From: Eutreptiella sp. 'Long Island Sound 2002' | Taxonomy: Eukaryota; Euglenozoa; Euglenophyceae; Eutreptiales; Eutreptiaceae | Direction of reading: 5' to 3' | Length of the DNA stretch: 64,000 bases | NCBI GenBank assembly: GCA_964036045.1 | Contig: OZ038392.1 | Span: 37,992,851 to 38,056,850 of the forward strand | Part shown: positions 45,700-57,892 of the stretch, in pieces | Position numbering within the stretch: position 1 is the stretch's first letter | Layout of the letters: each line of letters starts with the position of its first letter | Program-made: the position numbers and the translations under genes | The notes under the pieces: model-generated | Databases searched by the model: none | Seen by the model: only the letters and a program-made list of their open reading frames with translations | Told to the model about the DNA's origin: nothing

Positions 45700-48310
45700 T
45701 AGATAGCAACCATAGCACCATGATGGCACAAAAAAGATACAGCACCATGCTCTGTGCAAACAATCAAGAGCACCCTCCTATGTCAAACATTATTTGAGTG
45801 CACTATTGTGCACAAACAGCATTTTCATGTGTATAAGCAATATATAGCACTGTGCTGTGCACAAATGCTAATAGCTCCCTCTGTACACAACTGATAATAA
45901 GAGGCCCCAGTACAGCATCCACCTAAAATATGGTTTGTGCACAACAAGGCATATACGGCACGAAGCCCCCCCCCCCCCTAGAGGTACAAGGGGGGCGTAT
46001 GGGGTGGGGGGGTTCGAGGGCGGGTACGGGGGGCGGGGTTTACCCCTGCACACGAGAAGGAGGTGATTAGCCTGTAGACGCAGTCTGCCACATGTAGACC
46101 ACTGTCGGCATGTTGTAGACGCAAAGTGCCACTAATTGGGAAGGGAGCCGAAGGCCCCCTTCCCCAAAAATGTGCACACGTGCACGTCTCTCGAGCGAGC
46201 GAAGCGAGCAAAGAAGGTGCATGATACGGCCGGGGGTGCTGCGGGGTGTATGAGGGGGGGTATGAGGGGAGATAAGGGGCTGGTATGGGGGTACGAGGGG
46301 GGTACGGGGTGGAGGTACGGGGTATCATTTGTATGCACCACGATGCTATATGTTGTGTGTACCTGGGAGGATGTATTTGTGCTTAAGAGGATGCTGTTCA
46401 TGCACAAATGGGCGCTGCATATTGTTTGCGTACGGCAGAGTTCTGCGTCTCATTTGTGCATGGTAGGATAAGAGGTATTGGTTATGCAGGGGAAATTTAA
46501 AATTCTCGCCAGTGCATGCAAGGTGCAATATCTTGTATGAGGGTGCTGTACATGGTTTGTACAGGGGGGGGACTAGATATTGTTTGTGCACAAGAGGGTG
46601 CATTTATGCATGCATGGGTGCTATGTATGGTTTGGATACAGGGGGGGGAGTGCAATATATTGTTTGTGCACAAAAGATTGCTTTTTATAGACTTATGCAC
46701 AGTCGGGTGCTCTCTATCATTTTGCAGGTAGTGTGCAGTGTGCGGTGTCTGAACAAAAGGGGCAACTGCTAGACAGCACCCTCTTGTATGCAGTGTGCAT
46801 TTAGCGCATTGCGAGAAGCGACATATGGCACCCTCCTATGCACAAACGATTTGCAGTACCCTCCTGTGTGCAAACACCAAACAACACCTTTTCATGCCTC
46901 AGCAATATTTGGCACCGTGCTGTGCAGAACGATATGCAACACCGTCTTGTGTACAAACGATATTTCACACCCCCTGGGGCACAGAAGACATATAGCACCC
47001 TCGCATGCGCAACCGATGTGCGGTCTTCTTTGTGTGTAGGGGTGGCGGGGGTGGGCGGGGGGGGCTCCATATCTGTTCATGAACGGGCCTAACCTCAGGG
47101 GGTCATTGGCCAACAAGCCAGCCCAAGGGGGTTGGGGAATCCATCTTTTTTTGGTTTTAGAACCCATTTTCTTTTTGGGCAAGGGCTCAAAATAGTGCCA
47201 AACAGGCTTCTGGTGGATGGCCCAAGTCGCTTACCAAAGGAGTGGATCTTCACCTTGCCGGTCTTGCTCCAACATATCATCATTTCCAATAAAAGTTAAC
47301 ACGGGTAAATTTGTGAATGTTTCGTGTGGATAACCCAAATATACACAATCCAGCTCTCAGCGAAACAACACATTGGAGAAACTGTCCAATAAGTGTCATG
47401 GACCACAAACCATCGACCAAAACAACCGAGATGTGACCCATGGACAAACCTCCCCAACAGAGGTCAAGGCACCACCCAGCCTTTGACCAGGTGAGTGCAC
47501 ATCTGCCTTTGTGTACATGTTTTGAGGCCTATGTGGGAGGCCACTCCCTAAATTTCACCCAATGGAAGCCCATGCAGCAGGTGTTGCAACTACCATGAGG
47601 TCAAGATGTGGTCATCACAGCCAGGGCCCCAGCCCAGCTAGGGGTGGACACCATGTGGCAATCTGATATTCAACATATCGGTGAGATAAACCTCAACCCA
47701 AATTGCATGAAAAAGTCCTTTTTCTCATGCCAATTTCAGAACAGGAAAAGGCATATCCCTACCCCCAGTACGTTATTTTCCCGTCCTGGTACCAAAAAGT
47801 TGAGCATCCTATTAATGGACTGAAAAGAGCCCCCCCCACCCCCCTCCCGCACAAAAACAGCCAGACAAGCTGACCAGACAGCCCATGAATCATTCGATAA
47901 TTGCTGGAAGCAGTGAACTCATGGCACCATTCGGCACTGATCTGATGAGCGATGACCGTATACCTGTGTCCAGGGGTATGCATATGCTAAGTATCCGGCG
48001 CTTCAGACGCCCTCGCATAAAAACGGCCAAAAAGCACCCTCCTGTGTGCAAAGAATGTATACCACCCTCTTGTGCACAAATGATGAAAATCAGAATATAA
48101 AGGGTGCTGAATATGTTTGTGCATACAAGGGTGCTGCGTATGATTGGTACACAAGAGGGTGTCATGTATTGTCTGTGCACGAGAGGTGTTGTATATGGTC
48201 ATGCACTGTGGCATATATCATTTCTGCAGGGAGGGTGCTGCATATTGTTTCTGCATGGGAGTGTGCTAAACATGGTTTGTGCACAACAGGCTGCTGGAAA
48301 TGATTTGCCT
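45700..48310. repeat. GTGCACAAAC minisatellite family, alternating orientation
   Basis: Diverged units of about 30-35 bp combine TTTGTGCACAAGAG with GGGTGCTGCATAT. Blocks alternate: CACCCTCYTRTGTGCAAAC orientation at 45710-45930, 46820-47010 and 48030-48080; the reverse at 46370-46720 and 48090-48300. Two head-to-head switches (near 46750 and 48085) could form hairpins. The unit resembles the GTGCACAGAGCC family of the MFS intron. Confidence 0.6.
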
Positions 48311-49124
48311 GCAAGAGGCATAGCACAGGACACAGCGCGACACACGGGGCAGCATGAGGGCAGAGACCAGTCGGGAAACTTGGTTTTGAGTTCATATGAC
48401 AGGGATGCCAATTGGTGCGTGAAATGAGATAAATAACCTGAGTAGAGCCCTGCAGAGGAGAGGTCAGACTGAAGCAGAAGATTTGGCCTTGAAAATATCC
48501 TTTCGGATGGTGCACGAAGAGGACAGGGAACACCGGTTGAATGCAGGCACCAATGCAGTAAGTACCACGTCTCATGCACAGGCAAACTTTCATTGAATGG
48601 CGAAACATTGTAATGGGGTTTTGGCATTGGTATAGGTGGGTGATGCACATATTCCTCGGAAACGATATTACATGCTGGTGCCATGCGTATGGGCCAGACA
48701 ATTCAAAAGCATAACATGCTGCACAAATACAAATGTGAAAGGTGGCTGGGCTCTGCAGAGTGGCTGGGCTCTGCAGAGCCCAGCCGTCCCAATGCTGCAA
48801 ATTTTGCCCCTGTCAATGCAACGTGTCGGCTTCAAATGGTCACACAGTGCAATCTGCGAAAGCAGCCATCAGCTGCTTATTGACATCCCAGATTAACAAC
48901 AGCCTGGCTCTATAGAGTCCAGCTCAAATGAAAAAGCCCGTCATTCCACTTTCATTATTTCGTTTCTCATCTGAGCCAGGCTGTGCAAACTAGAGACACG
49001 GCATGCCATAGTGCCAAGTCTAACATGTGCCCTATGAACATTGCTTGCTTGAGAGTCACGTAGTATCTGCACCAGAGCCATTACATATCCCAAGACGTTT
49101 ACCTCGTCATTGGCAGCTTCTGAG

Positions 49125-49697
49125 ATGAACCGCCCCAAGGCATTGATCTGCTTTTTGTGTGGCCAGGGGTTTGGCACCGCCTCCCTGAGCATCCACCAGC
49201 CCCAATGCTACAAAAAGAAGTTGGCCCAGTGGGAGATCGGGGACCCTGCCACACGGGGCCCCCGGCCCGTGAACCCCGCCACACGCGTGTCCCCAAACAA
49301 GTCCCCCAAAGGCAAAAAAATGACGGCGGCTGACGTGGACAAGTTCAATGAGGAGCAGTTCGGGGGCTACACGGAATCCCTCAGCCCCTGCCCCCACTGC
49401 GGCCGCAGGTTTGCCGCGCAAAGTCTGCAAGTCCACCTTCGGTCCTGCCGCCCGGGCAACACCGCACGGCCCGTGGGGTCGCCCGTGGGGGGCCCGCGGC
49501 AGGAGACGCACAGCCGAAGCGGTAGTCCCGTGGACCAGTCGGCGGACGAGTCGGCGTCAGGGCTCGTGCCGTGCGCCAACTGCGGACGCCGATTCGCGCC
49601 GGACCGCGTGAAGAAGCACGAGGCCGCGTGCCGCGGGATGCGGCAGCGCCGGACGTACGACGCGCACAAGCACCGCGTTGAAGGCACGGAGATGGAG
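49125..49697 (+). CDS. ZC2HC1-type exon: fingers 1-3
   Basis: The exon starts MNRPKALICFLCGQGF and ends RVEGTEME before the donor GAG|GTGCGC (49698). The peptide RTYDAHKHRVEGTE matches the segment that follows the third finger in relatives, supporting the exon end. Reading on leads into an unrelated Arg/Pro-rich tail and a stop at 49826. Confidence 0.82.
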
Positions 49698-51363
49698 GTG
49701 CGCTGCCTGCGCTTTGTGCGTGGCTCCCCCGCCGTCTGCCCCGGTGCTGCGTGTGGCCCACGGGCCTACGCCCCGCCCTCCCCCCGCCCCCGCACCGCCT
49801 GGCGGCCATCGGATGGAGCGGCGTAGAGGACCAGGGGACTGGAGCTCCAGAACCAAAGGACACCACATCGCCGGGCCCTTCGGGGGAGGGACCAGACGCA
49901 TGCGGCATCGGATGTTGACGAGGTGTCGGTCGGCGCCGGTTGGCGTCGGTTGGGTGATGGCGGGATGGGGATGGGGGGTCGAGTGGCCGATGCCGGACGG
50001 CGTGTCGATGATGTCGCGGCTCTTGTCTGCCCGGACCCCGCCGTCTCCCTTGACTGCCGGGGGGGGCGGCCGGGCGGCTGGGGCCAGGCGGAGGCAGGGC
50101 GGCCGGTGCGCGTTGAGGAGTGCGGGGCGGTGGGGCGTCCACCCGCCACAGGGCGCCCGGTCGGGGTGATGCGTGGCGAGGCCTGGGCGAACGGCGCAGC
50201 CGGGCAGGCGGCGGGCGGGGCAGGTCGCGGGCGGGCGGGTCACGTCGCCCCTCCTGCCCAGACGTGCCGCCCGCGCGGACACGCCGGGTGGCCGACCCGG
50301 GGTGGCCCTGTCCGGTTGCCAGGGCTGTTGTTAAGAATCCATGTTTTGTTTGTTTGTTAAGGACAACCGTTAAAGACAACCCCCAGGACCACCAACCGCC
50401 ACCAACCGCCACCAACCGCCACCAGCCACCACCGACCGCCAACCGCCAACCCCCACCAACCGCCAACCAGCAACCGCCAGCAACCGCCAGCAACCGCCAA
50501 CCACCAACCGCCAACCGCCAACCTTTGAAGTACAGAAGGTCCCACTATCACAAAGCAGAGAGTGTCCCCATTACGAACCCTTTTCTTTTTTTCCCCCCCT
50601 CAAAGACAGCCCTGGCTGTTGCAGCCAGGCAGCAGTGTTATCTATGAGTCCTCATGACCCGACGCGATACGTCTCTCACCGCACACACTCACCGCCCCTT
50701 CGTGTCGGCCCCCCGCCCTCCATTTCGCAGGGGATGCGCATGCCCAAGGCCACGCCCAAGGCCGCGTCCTCTGGCTGGCGGGAGAAGCACGAGGAGTTCC
50801 AGAAGGCCATCAAGTACTCGCGGATGGTCCAGCGCGCGCAAGCCCAAGGCCAAAGCCTGGCCTCTCTCCCGCCGCCCCCGCCCTCCGCCAACCCCGACTA
50901 CGTCCCGTGCCCCCACTGCGGGCGCCGCTTCAATCCGACGGCCGCCGAGCGGCACATCCCGCGCTGCGCCACGACGGTCAACAAGCCCAAGCCCCCCCCC
51001 GGCCTCCGCCCCCCCTCCCCCGCCAGCCCCATGCGCCCCGCATCCCCCGGCGGGCGCCACAAGTCCCCCACCGCGTCCCCCGTCCCGAAGCGGTCGCCCG
51101 CGGCCTCCCCGAGGGCCGCGGCGACGCGGTCCCCGGCGAAGTCGCCCGTGCACAAGTCGTCTCCCGCCCGGGGCCGGGCTACGGCCGCGCCCTCAACCCC
51201 AACGCACGCCACGGACGCCTCCAGGCATTTGGCGCTGCCGCCCTCGGGCCCGCCTTCCGCCCCTGCGTCGCCGGGCGGCAGCAAGTTCTGCCACGAGTGC
51301 GGGACCCGGTTTCCGTTGGAATCGTCGAAGTTCTGTTCGGAGTGCGGGACCAAACGACTGTGA
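49125..51363 (+). CDS. ZC2HC1-type C2HC zinc-finger protein
   Basis: Two exons (49125-49697 and 50731-51363) join in phase 0 to 401 residues. Four C2HC fingers of the form C-x2-C-x12-H-x4-C appear: CFLCGQGF..HQPQC, CPHCGRRF..HLRSC, CANCGRRF..HEAAC and CPHCGRRF..HIPRC. Between the third and fourth is WREKHEEFQKAIKYSR, a helix typical of the family. A Pro/Ser/Lys-rich linker leads to a C-terminal pair of Cys motifs (KFCHECGTRFPLESSKFCSECG), matching the end of animal ZC2HC1A. The biochemical role of the family is not established; homologues are widespread in flagellated eukaryotes. The ATG at 49125 begins seven residues before the first finger, but an upstream exon is possible because GGCAG precedes it. 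It is GC-rich, and the finger and linker parts are intact. Confidence 0.88.
49698..50730 (+). other. Intron of the zinc-finger gene (1033 nt)
   Basis: The intron runs GTGCGC...CATTTCGCAG. It is very GC-rich, contains the CCGCCAACC array, and carries long spurious open frames on the minus strand. Confidence 0.7.
50391..50523. repeat. CAACCGCCAC array
   Basis: Units of 7-10 bp of the types CAACCGCCAC, AACCGCC and CAGCAACCGC repeat over about 130 bp inside the intron. Confidence 0.9.
50731..51363 (+). CDS. ZC2HC1-type exon: helix, finger 4, C-terminal Cys pairs
   Basis: The acceptor TTTCGCAG (to 50730) begins GMRMPKATPKAASSGWREKH. The fourth finger CPHCGRRFNPTAAERHIPRC is followed by about 110 residues of Pro/Ser/Lys-rich sequence and the C-terminal CHECG...CSECG motif, ending in TGA. 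Confidence 0.85.
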   Translation, partial: GMRMPKATPKAASSGWREKHEEFQKAIKYSRMVQRAQAQGQSLASLPPPPPSANPDYVPCPHCGRRFNPTAAERHIPRCATTVNKPKPPPGLRPPSPASPMRPASPGGRHKSPTASPVPKRSPAASPRAAATRSPAKSPVHKSSPARGRATAAPSTPTHATDASRHLALPPSGPPSAPASPGGSKFCHECGTRFPLESSKFCSECGTKRL

Positions 51364-54300
51364 CCATCGCCCGCGGGGGCAGACGCGGGCCCCAGCCCCA
51401 CCGGCCGGTGCCGCGCCGACCGCCGGCGGCCGGCGGCTGGCGATTCACCACCGACCTCGAGGGCCGTCCTTCCAGAGCCCCCGAACACCGTCGCAGTGCG
51501 CGCGGGGCGCGGCACGTGCTTCCCCTAAACCTCCCGATGACCGCCTCCGAGCGATCCGCATTCCGCAGGTGCGTCTCTGTGACGGAGCAACGGCCCGTGG
51601 GGCGGGGGGGAGGGGGCGGGGGGGCGGTGAGAGGGAGTGGGCGGCAACGTTTCGGACACGTTCATGGGCACTGGACGGGGCATTCGTGGAGATGCTGAGC
51701 CTCCGGGCGACGCAGTGACGCCTGCCGGCCCTGCCGATGGACCCCCTGTCGCATCGCGGCCGCGTGCTCAGCCACACGTCCGCCGCGCGGTCACAGCCCC
51801 ACGGCGGCCCGCCTCGTCCGAACGCCCCCCCCCCCCCAAAAAAAAAACGCTCCATGGCGGGGACATCTCATCAGAGCCGACCACTGACCCCCAACGCTCC
51901 ATCGCCCCCGGGGGTGGGGCAATACCCTATGCAGCGGGTGGATACCAGTGTGACGGATGGCGGCGAGTCCGCAACTTCCAGCTCTTCTTCCTCCTCCGGC
52001 TCAGGATCTGCATCTGCATTCTGATCCATCGTCTTGTAAAACTCACCCCAAAATGCCAAAAACAAGGGGGAAAGCAGTCCAGACCGGCGGGTTCAGGGGA
52101 CCGCCATTGGAGCGGGGGATCGCCTCCGTAAAATGGCACCTTCGCAGTGCATGAGCTGTCACTGTCCTTGTGGGGCTCCCAAGTAGTTCCTTGCGGGCCC
52201 AAAGGGTCATGTGTCAGGGCCGCACCGATCTTGTTGCCAACGTCCTGCGGGTCCGCAAAGGACACCCATTGCCACGCAGTGCGACCGACCCCCTATCTGA
52301 CCCGTACAGACTGCAGGTGCCTGACATTCAGTGCGGTGACCATTGGCCTTCGTCGTCGTGCTACTGCGTATTGCTGCAGTGAGTTCCGCCGGCGTTCGCT
52401 TGGAAAACCGCAGTTTTCTGGTTCCACGGGCTGATACCCATCGCGGTCGGGGGAGGGGGCAGGTACAGCCAGGCACCTTCCCCCCTCCTCCCGCTCCACC
52501 CCCCAGCACCCGGAGAGGGCGCCGGGGCGGGTCTCCTGACCACCCACACCCCCTTTCAAGTGACGGGGCACCATTTTTCCTCCGCGCCTTCGGCGCAAAT
52601 TTCATGGTGTAGCTTCTGCGTGTGCCATTTTCGTTTCATGACCACGGGAGATGCGATTGCATTGCCATGACGATAGCTGCGGTTCTGGATTTTCAAGAAA
52701 AGGCTCGGAACACCCCCATCGTGCGACATGTTGTGGCAGATGGTGGGTGCTGCGTGAATGCACAGATCACCCGGGGGCGGATGGGGGGACCAGCCCACCC
52801 AACCACCGCTCCCTGGAACCCCCTCCACGCACCCGCCATATTCTAATGTCTTCTAGTACACCCCCCCCCCCCCCCGCATCAGGTATGGGGCGTCCACTTG
52901 GACGCCCCTGGCCACCGGCGAGGGCACTTGCCCTCCTCCGTGTGGACCCGACACGGAGCCGTGAAACAGGGACAGTCCGGGGGCTCCGTTGGCACAGCCT
53001 CCCAAGGGGAAGGAAGGGTGTGCAGAGAGGTAAGGGTAGGCCAGGCGGGGAGAGGCAGGGCACAAGGCGGTCAGAGGCCGATGGACACCGCCGCCTACGG
53101 AGGCAGAGGGTTCAGGGGGAAGGGTAAGTGGCGAGAGGCCAATAGGCGCCGCCAGCTGCAGACAGCAATACGACCAGGCGTCATGCCGAACCCTCCCATC
53201 AGGGAGTCCGCTGTGTGGATTGCGGGGGAGGGGGGGCAGTCGCCGGTTGTCCCCTCGGGATTTTATGGTTGTGCTCTGGTTTTTGTGTACACCTGACCTG
53301 CTTAGCTTCCAGAGAAAAAAAACCAGAGAGTTAGTTATCAGAGAAACAACCCCAATGTCCAGTGTTTCGTCCCAACGTCCAGATTTTCGATGTCGGCCGT
53401 GCCGTGCAGCGGCGAGGGGTCCAAGAGCAGGATGAGGGGTGGGTGGCCCTGGGGGTAAACAATTTTCATGCTTCCATGCATTGTGCATCCCCCCCCCCCC
53501 CCACCAACTTGGGTTTGCTCAAAAGTTCTCCAAACCGAACGGAGAAATCAAAAATGCATCAAAAACACGAGAACAGAGTTCGAGCACCCCCCCCCCCCCC
53601 TCCGTGGAAGTGGCACACCTGTTAGACGGGTGCCGACAGAAGAACAACGCACCAAGCCCTTGCGGATGCAGCCGGTGCCGTGCCCCGGCAGCAGTCCCTT
53701 CTCCTGCGGACCCACGGTGAATGCTGGCCACACACTCGACGCCCGGCCTCTGTGGTGCCCTTTCGCGTGGGGGGATCAGGGCCAAGGGCTTCGTATCGAG
53801 AAGCTCCCAGCTAATCGTCGGCCGTTCCGTTTCGTTCCGTTTCGTTTGTGGGGTCCGGGGGGCGGCGGTCAAACCTGTTGCAGGGGTCGATTCCGCGGTT
53901 GAGGGCTGCTGCTGCTGTGCACGACCACACGCTTCCGTGGGACCATTGGTGCCAGGCATACGAGTGCCGCGAGCAAGTGCAGCAGGACCGCTCTCCAAAT
54001 CCTGGCCGCCCCCTTTGCCCCTGTGCGGCGACATGCCCCGTGCCTGCGGCGGTCTGACACCCCATCAGCCCGGCCCCGCACCCCATCAGAGTGCCCATGT
54101 CTGCGGTGTGCAGACGCCCTTCAATAGCGCGCCTACTGCGCCTCAGAAAACATGCAACGCCAAGGCTGCTGCGCCCCGGCGGAGCGACAGGCCCCCTTTT
54201 GGGCAGTGCGCCCAGGGGTCGGTATGGGGCTGTAGGCAGGCCTGCGCTTGAAGGGGAGGGGGGGGTCCCAGTCACTGTCAGTGTCCCCCCAACCGCATTC

Positions 54301-55920
54301 TTCCAAATCTGAATGCGGCTGCAACGGTTTTGAACCGCCGCCTCCTACTCCACAACCGCTTTCCCAACCATCCCCAACTGGTTTTACAAGTGTTTGACAA
54401 ACTGCCCTGTGGCTTTCCCTTAAGCGCAGGCCCGGCGGGCGCGGAGGGGGAGGGGTCTAGTTGTACAGTTGTGAACACTGTTCTCTGCCTCCAGTGGGTC
54501 GTTAGCAGCCCCCAGTGCTTTGTGTCCGTTTTTTTCTGACCTGGCGTTTTGAGAGTGCCGATCCCCCCATGACCCATGGGGGGGGTTTACGTGTTGGGCC
54601 AGACCCTTCCCCCCTTGAGCCATCCGTAATGGCCGCTGTGCCAGTGAGTTTCGGAGTGTGGAAGAATTTCCCATTTTTCCGTCGGTGAGTGCAATGGGAC
54701 TGTGAAGAATAGGTCCCATTTTTCTCCCATTTTCCTCACACTCTCCCCCATTTTCCTCCCATTCTTCCATCTTGGGGGCGCTTGGTGTCCAAGGACTCCG
54801 TTCCACGCAACGTGGGGCAGTGGGTTGGGTCTCAGCCTCTACTATGGGGGCCCAGAAGCCTCCAACTACTACATTCCCTCTGCTGTCTTTTGCACTATGG
54901 CCCAGCCATCCTGGTGCCCCCCCCCGGCCCGACCCCAACTGGATTGCGATGCCAAGTGTTCAGTCTTCCTTTCTGGTGACAGTCCTTGGGCCCCATGGTG
55001 GTGCACGCTGGAAGGAGATACCCGCCATGACTGCGAGTGTCCGTGGGGCTGTGTGTGCTCGGTGCTCTGGGCCCTGGTGGCGGGACTGTGGGCCACCAGC
55101 AGAGTTGCTGGGAAAGGGGGTGGGGGTGGGCTGGAGGGCTTGAGCTTGCAGAGTGCCCTGCATTTTCTTGACATAACAAGTGTGACAATCGCATCGAAAC
55201 TGTTGTTAGCTAATCTTGTAAATATTTGTGCTGGGAATGTTGAGCGTTTGGAGGTTCACTGGGACAGGGTCAATACCTGGTGTGGGACCAATTCCATTGG
55301 GACCGGTGGCCCTCAAGATTGGGAATTTGAAATTTTCAGCTGACATATTTTTTGTTGTGCATGATTGCTGGCAGTCAGCTCAAAATGCCCTTGCATTGAG
55401 GGGAGGGGGCTGCCCCCCCTGTGTGCACCGCTGTGGCTAGTGCGGCAACACCTGCTGGTCAATGGGGCTGCACCTGTGCCCTTCTTTTGAGTTCTGTGGA
55501 ACAATATTTGGTGCGCAGTTGGTGCACATGGGCAGGTGGGGTGTCATTGCAGGTGCACAGGATGAAATTTCAGGCCTTTTCGGTGATCTTTTTGGGGCAT
55601 AGGCTGCACATCAAGAGTCTCCGTGTCCATATTTTTGCCTATCAGGCAAAAGAATGGTGAAGGTGTGCTTCAGGCTTGCTGCCGCGGTGGAGCATTCCAA
55701 AGGAGGGGCCATGCATTCCAACCGTGGGGGCACAAACCCATTTGTGGGACGAAAATCACACTGGCGGCGAAGAGGCCTTTTCTACTCGGTCTGGAGCTGC
55801 TTTGTGGGGCCGGCCTAGATAGCGCAGTGGGAAGCAGCCAGGGTGCTTTTTCGCGTAAGTTGACTATCTTCTTCAGCCAACACACTTCAGCAATAGAGCC
55901 TCTTCCTATGGGGCACAGGG
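51364..55920. other. No gene supported; GC-rich then mixed
   Basis: Many overlapping open frames occur because of GC content up to about 53 kb, but none carries a domain or conserved block. C-runs lie near 51829, 52859, 53490 and 53587. Confidence 0.4.
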
Positions 55921-56340
55921 GTGATGCTAGGGGAAAAGATTTGCCCCTGCAGCTGTGACCGCACCTGCCTACCTAATTTGTTACAATTTTGCAAGCAACT
56001 AGGTGTGATTCTTTTAAAGAATGGCGACCGAACCTCCTCCTATGGGGACAAGCTTCCTATTCTTTACATCTTCATTATGTTTCTAATCTTGCTATTTTTC
56101 GGTGAGTGAAGTTTGAAATCGTCAACAGTCACTCATAGCTGCTACCTTCTCCTCAGGTTTACACCAGCCATCTCTAGATGGGGGCCATCACACTTGGGGA
56201 TTTCCACGGGCCTGGTTTCCGTGCTGGCCCGTCCACCTACCAAAAATTTGGCGTCTTAAGCTACCTACTAAGGGGAACGGTTGGCACCGTGTGCTATTAA
56301 TCAGTCATTGCCACTGCTTTTTAGTGGGCCTGTACTGCTG
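55921..56340 (+). CDS. Possible two-exon ORF with a membrane segment
   Basis: A frame ends KLPILYIFIMFLILLFF, a likely membrane helix, before a consensus donor CG|GTGAGT (56102). A 55-nt segment with a TCTCCTCAG acceptor (to 56156) could be an intron, after which the frame stays open to about 56340. I recognise no family, and the downstream part looks less protein-like. Confidence 0.2.
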
Positions 56341-56359
56341 TTGACCTTTGCCGGCAAAG

Positions 56360-56653
56360 AGGAGAAATCGTGGGGCGACGGAAACCCACAATCACTTGCT
56401 GCCCTCCGAACATTGCCATATTTGCTTTCATGGCTCGCTCTTCACACACCAATGCTCTGCATGTGGTCACTATGATTTTCACATGGAACAAATCCGCCGC
56501 ATGCGGATCAAAGACATCAAACCAGAGTTGACAGCCCACAATATTCCGACGGATGCCATTTTCGAAAAGTCGGGAGTGGTCGCCATTGGTTTTCACCAAA
56601 TTACTGCTTTGTGCACATCCGTTCTGTACAGGAACAAGGCTCTTGTCCTGTGA
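56360..56653 (+). CDS. Zinc-ribbon plus SAP-like fragment, probable exon
   Basis: The frame contains CHICFHGSLFTHQCSACG, two CxxC pairs ten residues apart as in a zinc ribbon. It is followed by IRRMRIKDIKPELTAHNIPT and IFEKSGVV, which resembles the SAP-like/ARMET-type helical motif (L-R-x-x-x-[IV]-K-D-[IL]-K-x-E-L). Codon choice is protein-like. No methionine start is evident, so it is probably one exon of a larger gene; its borders are uncertain and the stop at 56653 may lie in an intron. Confidence 0.4.
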   Translation, partial: RRNRGATETHNHLLPSEHCHICFHGSLFTHQCSACGHYDFHMEQIRRMRIKDIKPELTAHNIPTDAIFEKSGVVAIGFHQITALCTSVLYRNKALVL

Positions 56654-56659
56654 AAGACT

Positions 56660-57892
56660 GATTGCGTTGTGTTTATGATCTCGGGTATTGCATGGAGCCA
56701 GCAGCATATGCATCGCCAAGTGCATGATACTTGGCTTATTTATAACTGGCTTAGCCCCCGACTATCTCTTTTCAACATTGCAATTTTTGTCAACTGTTTC
56801 GGCGCTTTTGATAGCAGACGTTCTGCAAGCTGTATATTTCAGATACATTCCAAATTAAGAAAACACAAAGTTTAAGTCAAACCATTGCAAAAGTGAACAA
56901 AAGTATCCAAAGAATTATCAAAAACATCTAAAAAGAAAATTTACGCATCTTAAAAAAAGATCCAGTGCTAACAATCACAACAAGTTCTTGCGCATGGGTT
57001 TCATACATACATTTTTTGTCTTTTTTCATTTGGTGCTTTTTTTACGAGTGTATGTCACGATATGTTTGCTGGAACATTATAATGTTAAATTCGGTCCGGT
57101 TATAATATTCCGCCCGATGAAACACATATTCAGCTAGATGTAAGTAGATTTTTACACGTTTACCGGAACGTTATACGGGACATTAGACACAGAAATCAAT
57201 CTTATGTGTTCCGCAAGACGTATGGAAAACCAATTTCCAGATTTTTGAAAAAAATACTAATTTCTGAACTTTTCAATAACATCAGTGCTTACAAAGCAAG
57301 TAGGCTTACAATAAAAAAGTTGCCAAACTTCAGCAATTCAGTCCACCTCAATTTCTAGTAGTTCAATACTAACTTCATGACTATGAGGGAATCTAGATAA
57401 AGGACAAAACAATTTAGCTTCACTGCCGAGTTAGTAATTGGATGTTAATGAGTGGGGTATTTCACCTTGGAGAAAGGTGTTGAAGCGGGCAGAATGAAGG
57501 TCCACTACGGGAAGCCATGGCACATTGTTTGTAGCAAGGAAGTACCATGATGCCATTTAGATATAGGCATTCACCAGTCATGCATAGGTATCAACAAGTA
57601 GAACATGCCGAGTCCTGCCTTTGGGAGCAGGAACCGCGCGTGGGGTATCGAATTCAAAGTTTTTTTGAAACCGCCCAGTTCCGAAGATTTTCACAATTTT
57701 CAAAGCTTGAGATTACGGCAAAACTCTTGTTCGCGTAAACTGTCGCGCGGAAATATCAAGGTAGTTTTGTCATCAAGGTTTACTTTAGGTTAGGGATCGG
57801 TATCTAGTTTCTGTTTTGTTGTGAAAAGGTGCGTTGAAAACGTATGCGAATTCATTGCCGTGCACTGTGGTGATGCGAGCCCAGGAGACGCG
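56660..57892. other. No gene seen; AT-rich
   Basis: This AT-rich stretch has no exon or RNA gene that I can recognise. Confidence 0.5.

Larger units (their letters stand above)
42044..49124. other. Gene-poor region, mostly repeats
   Basis: Between the MFS stop and the zinc-finger gene I find no gene I can support firmly. A long plus-strand open frame at 42616-43539 has no domain and overlaps degenerate CCCACAGCACTGG repeats. A segment near 44730-44800 (AAAAQYLDEDVRIVLHIF) follows an acceptor-like TCTGTAG and could be a stray exon. Poly-G or poly-C tracts lie at 44363, 45409, 45446 and 45966. Confidence 0.4.

Noticed and set aside
49381-50514. 377-codon minus-strand open frame
   Set aside because: It is opposite the zinc-finger exon and its GC-rich repeat-bearing intron; Pro/Arg/Gly low complexity, with zinc fingers clearly on the other strand.
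50654-51718. 354-codon plus-strand open frame overlapping the second zinc-finger exon
   Set aside because: Another frame of the same exon carries the fourth C2HC finger and the C-terminal Cys motif; this one is Pro/Arg-rich noise from high GC.
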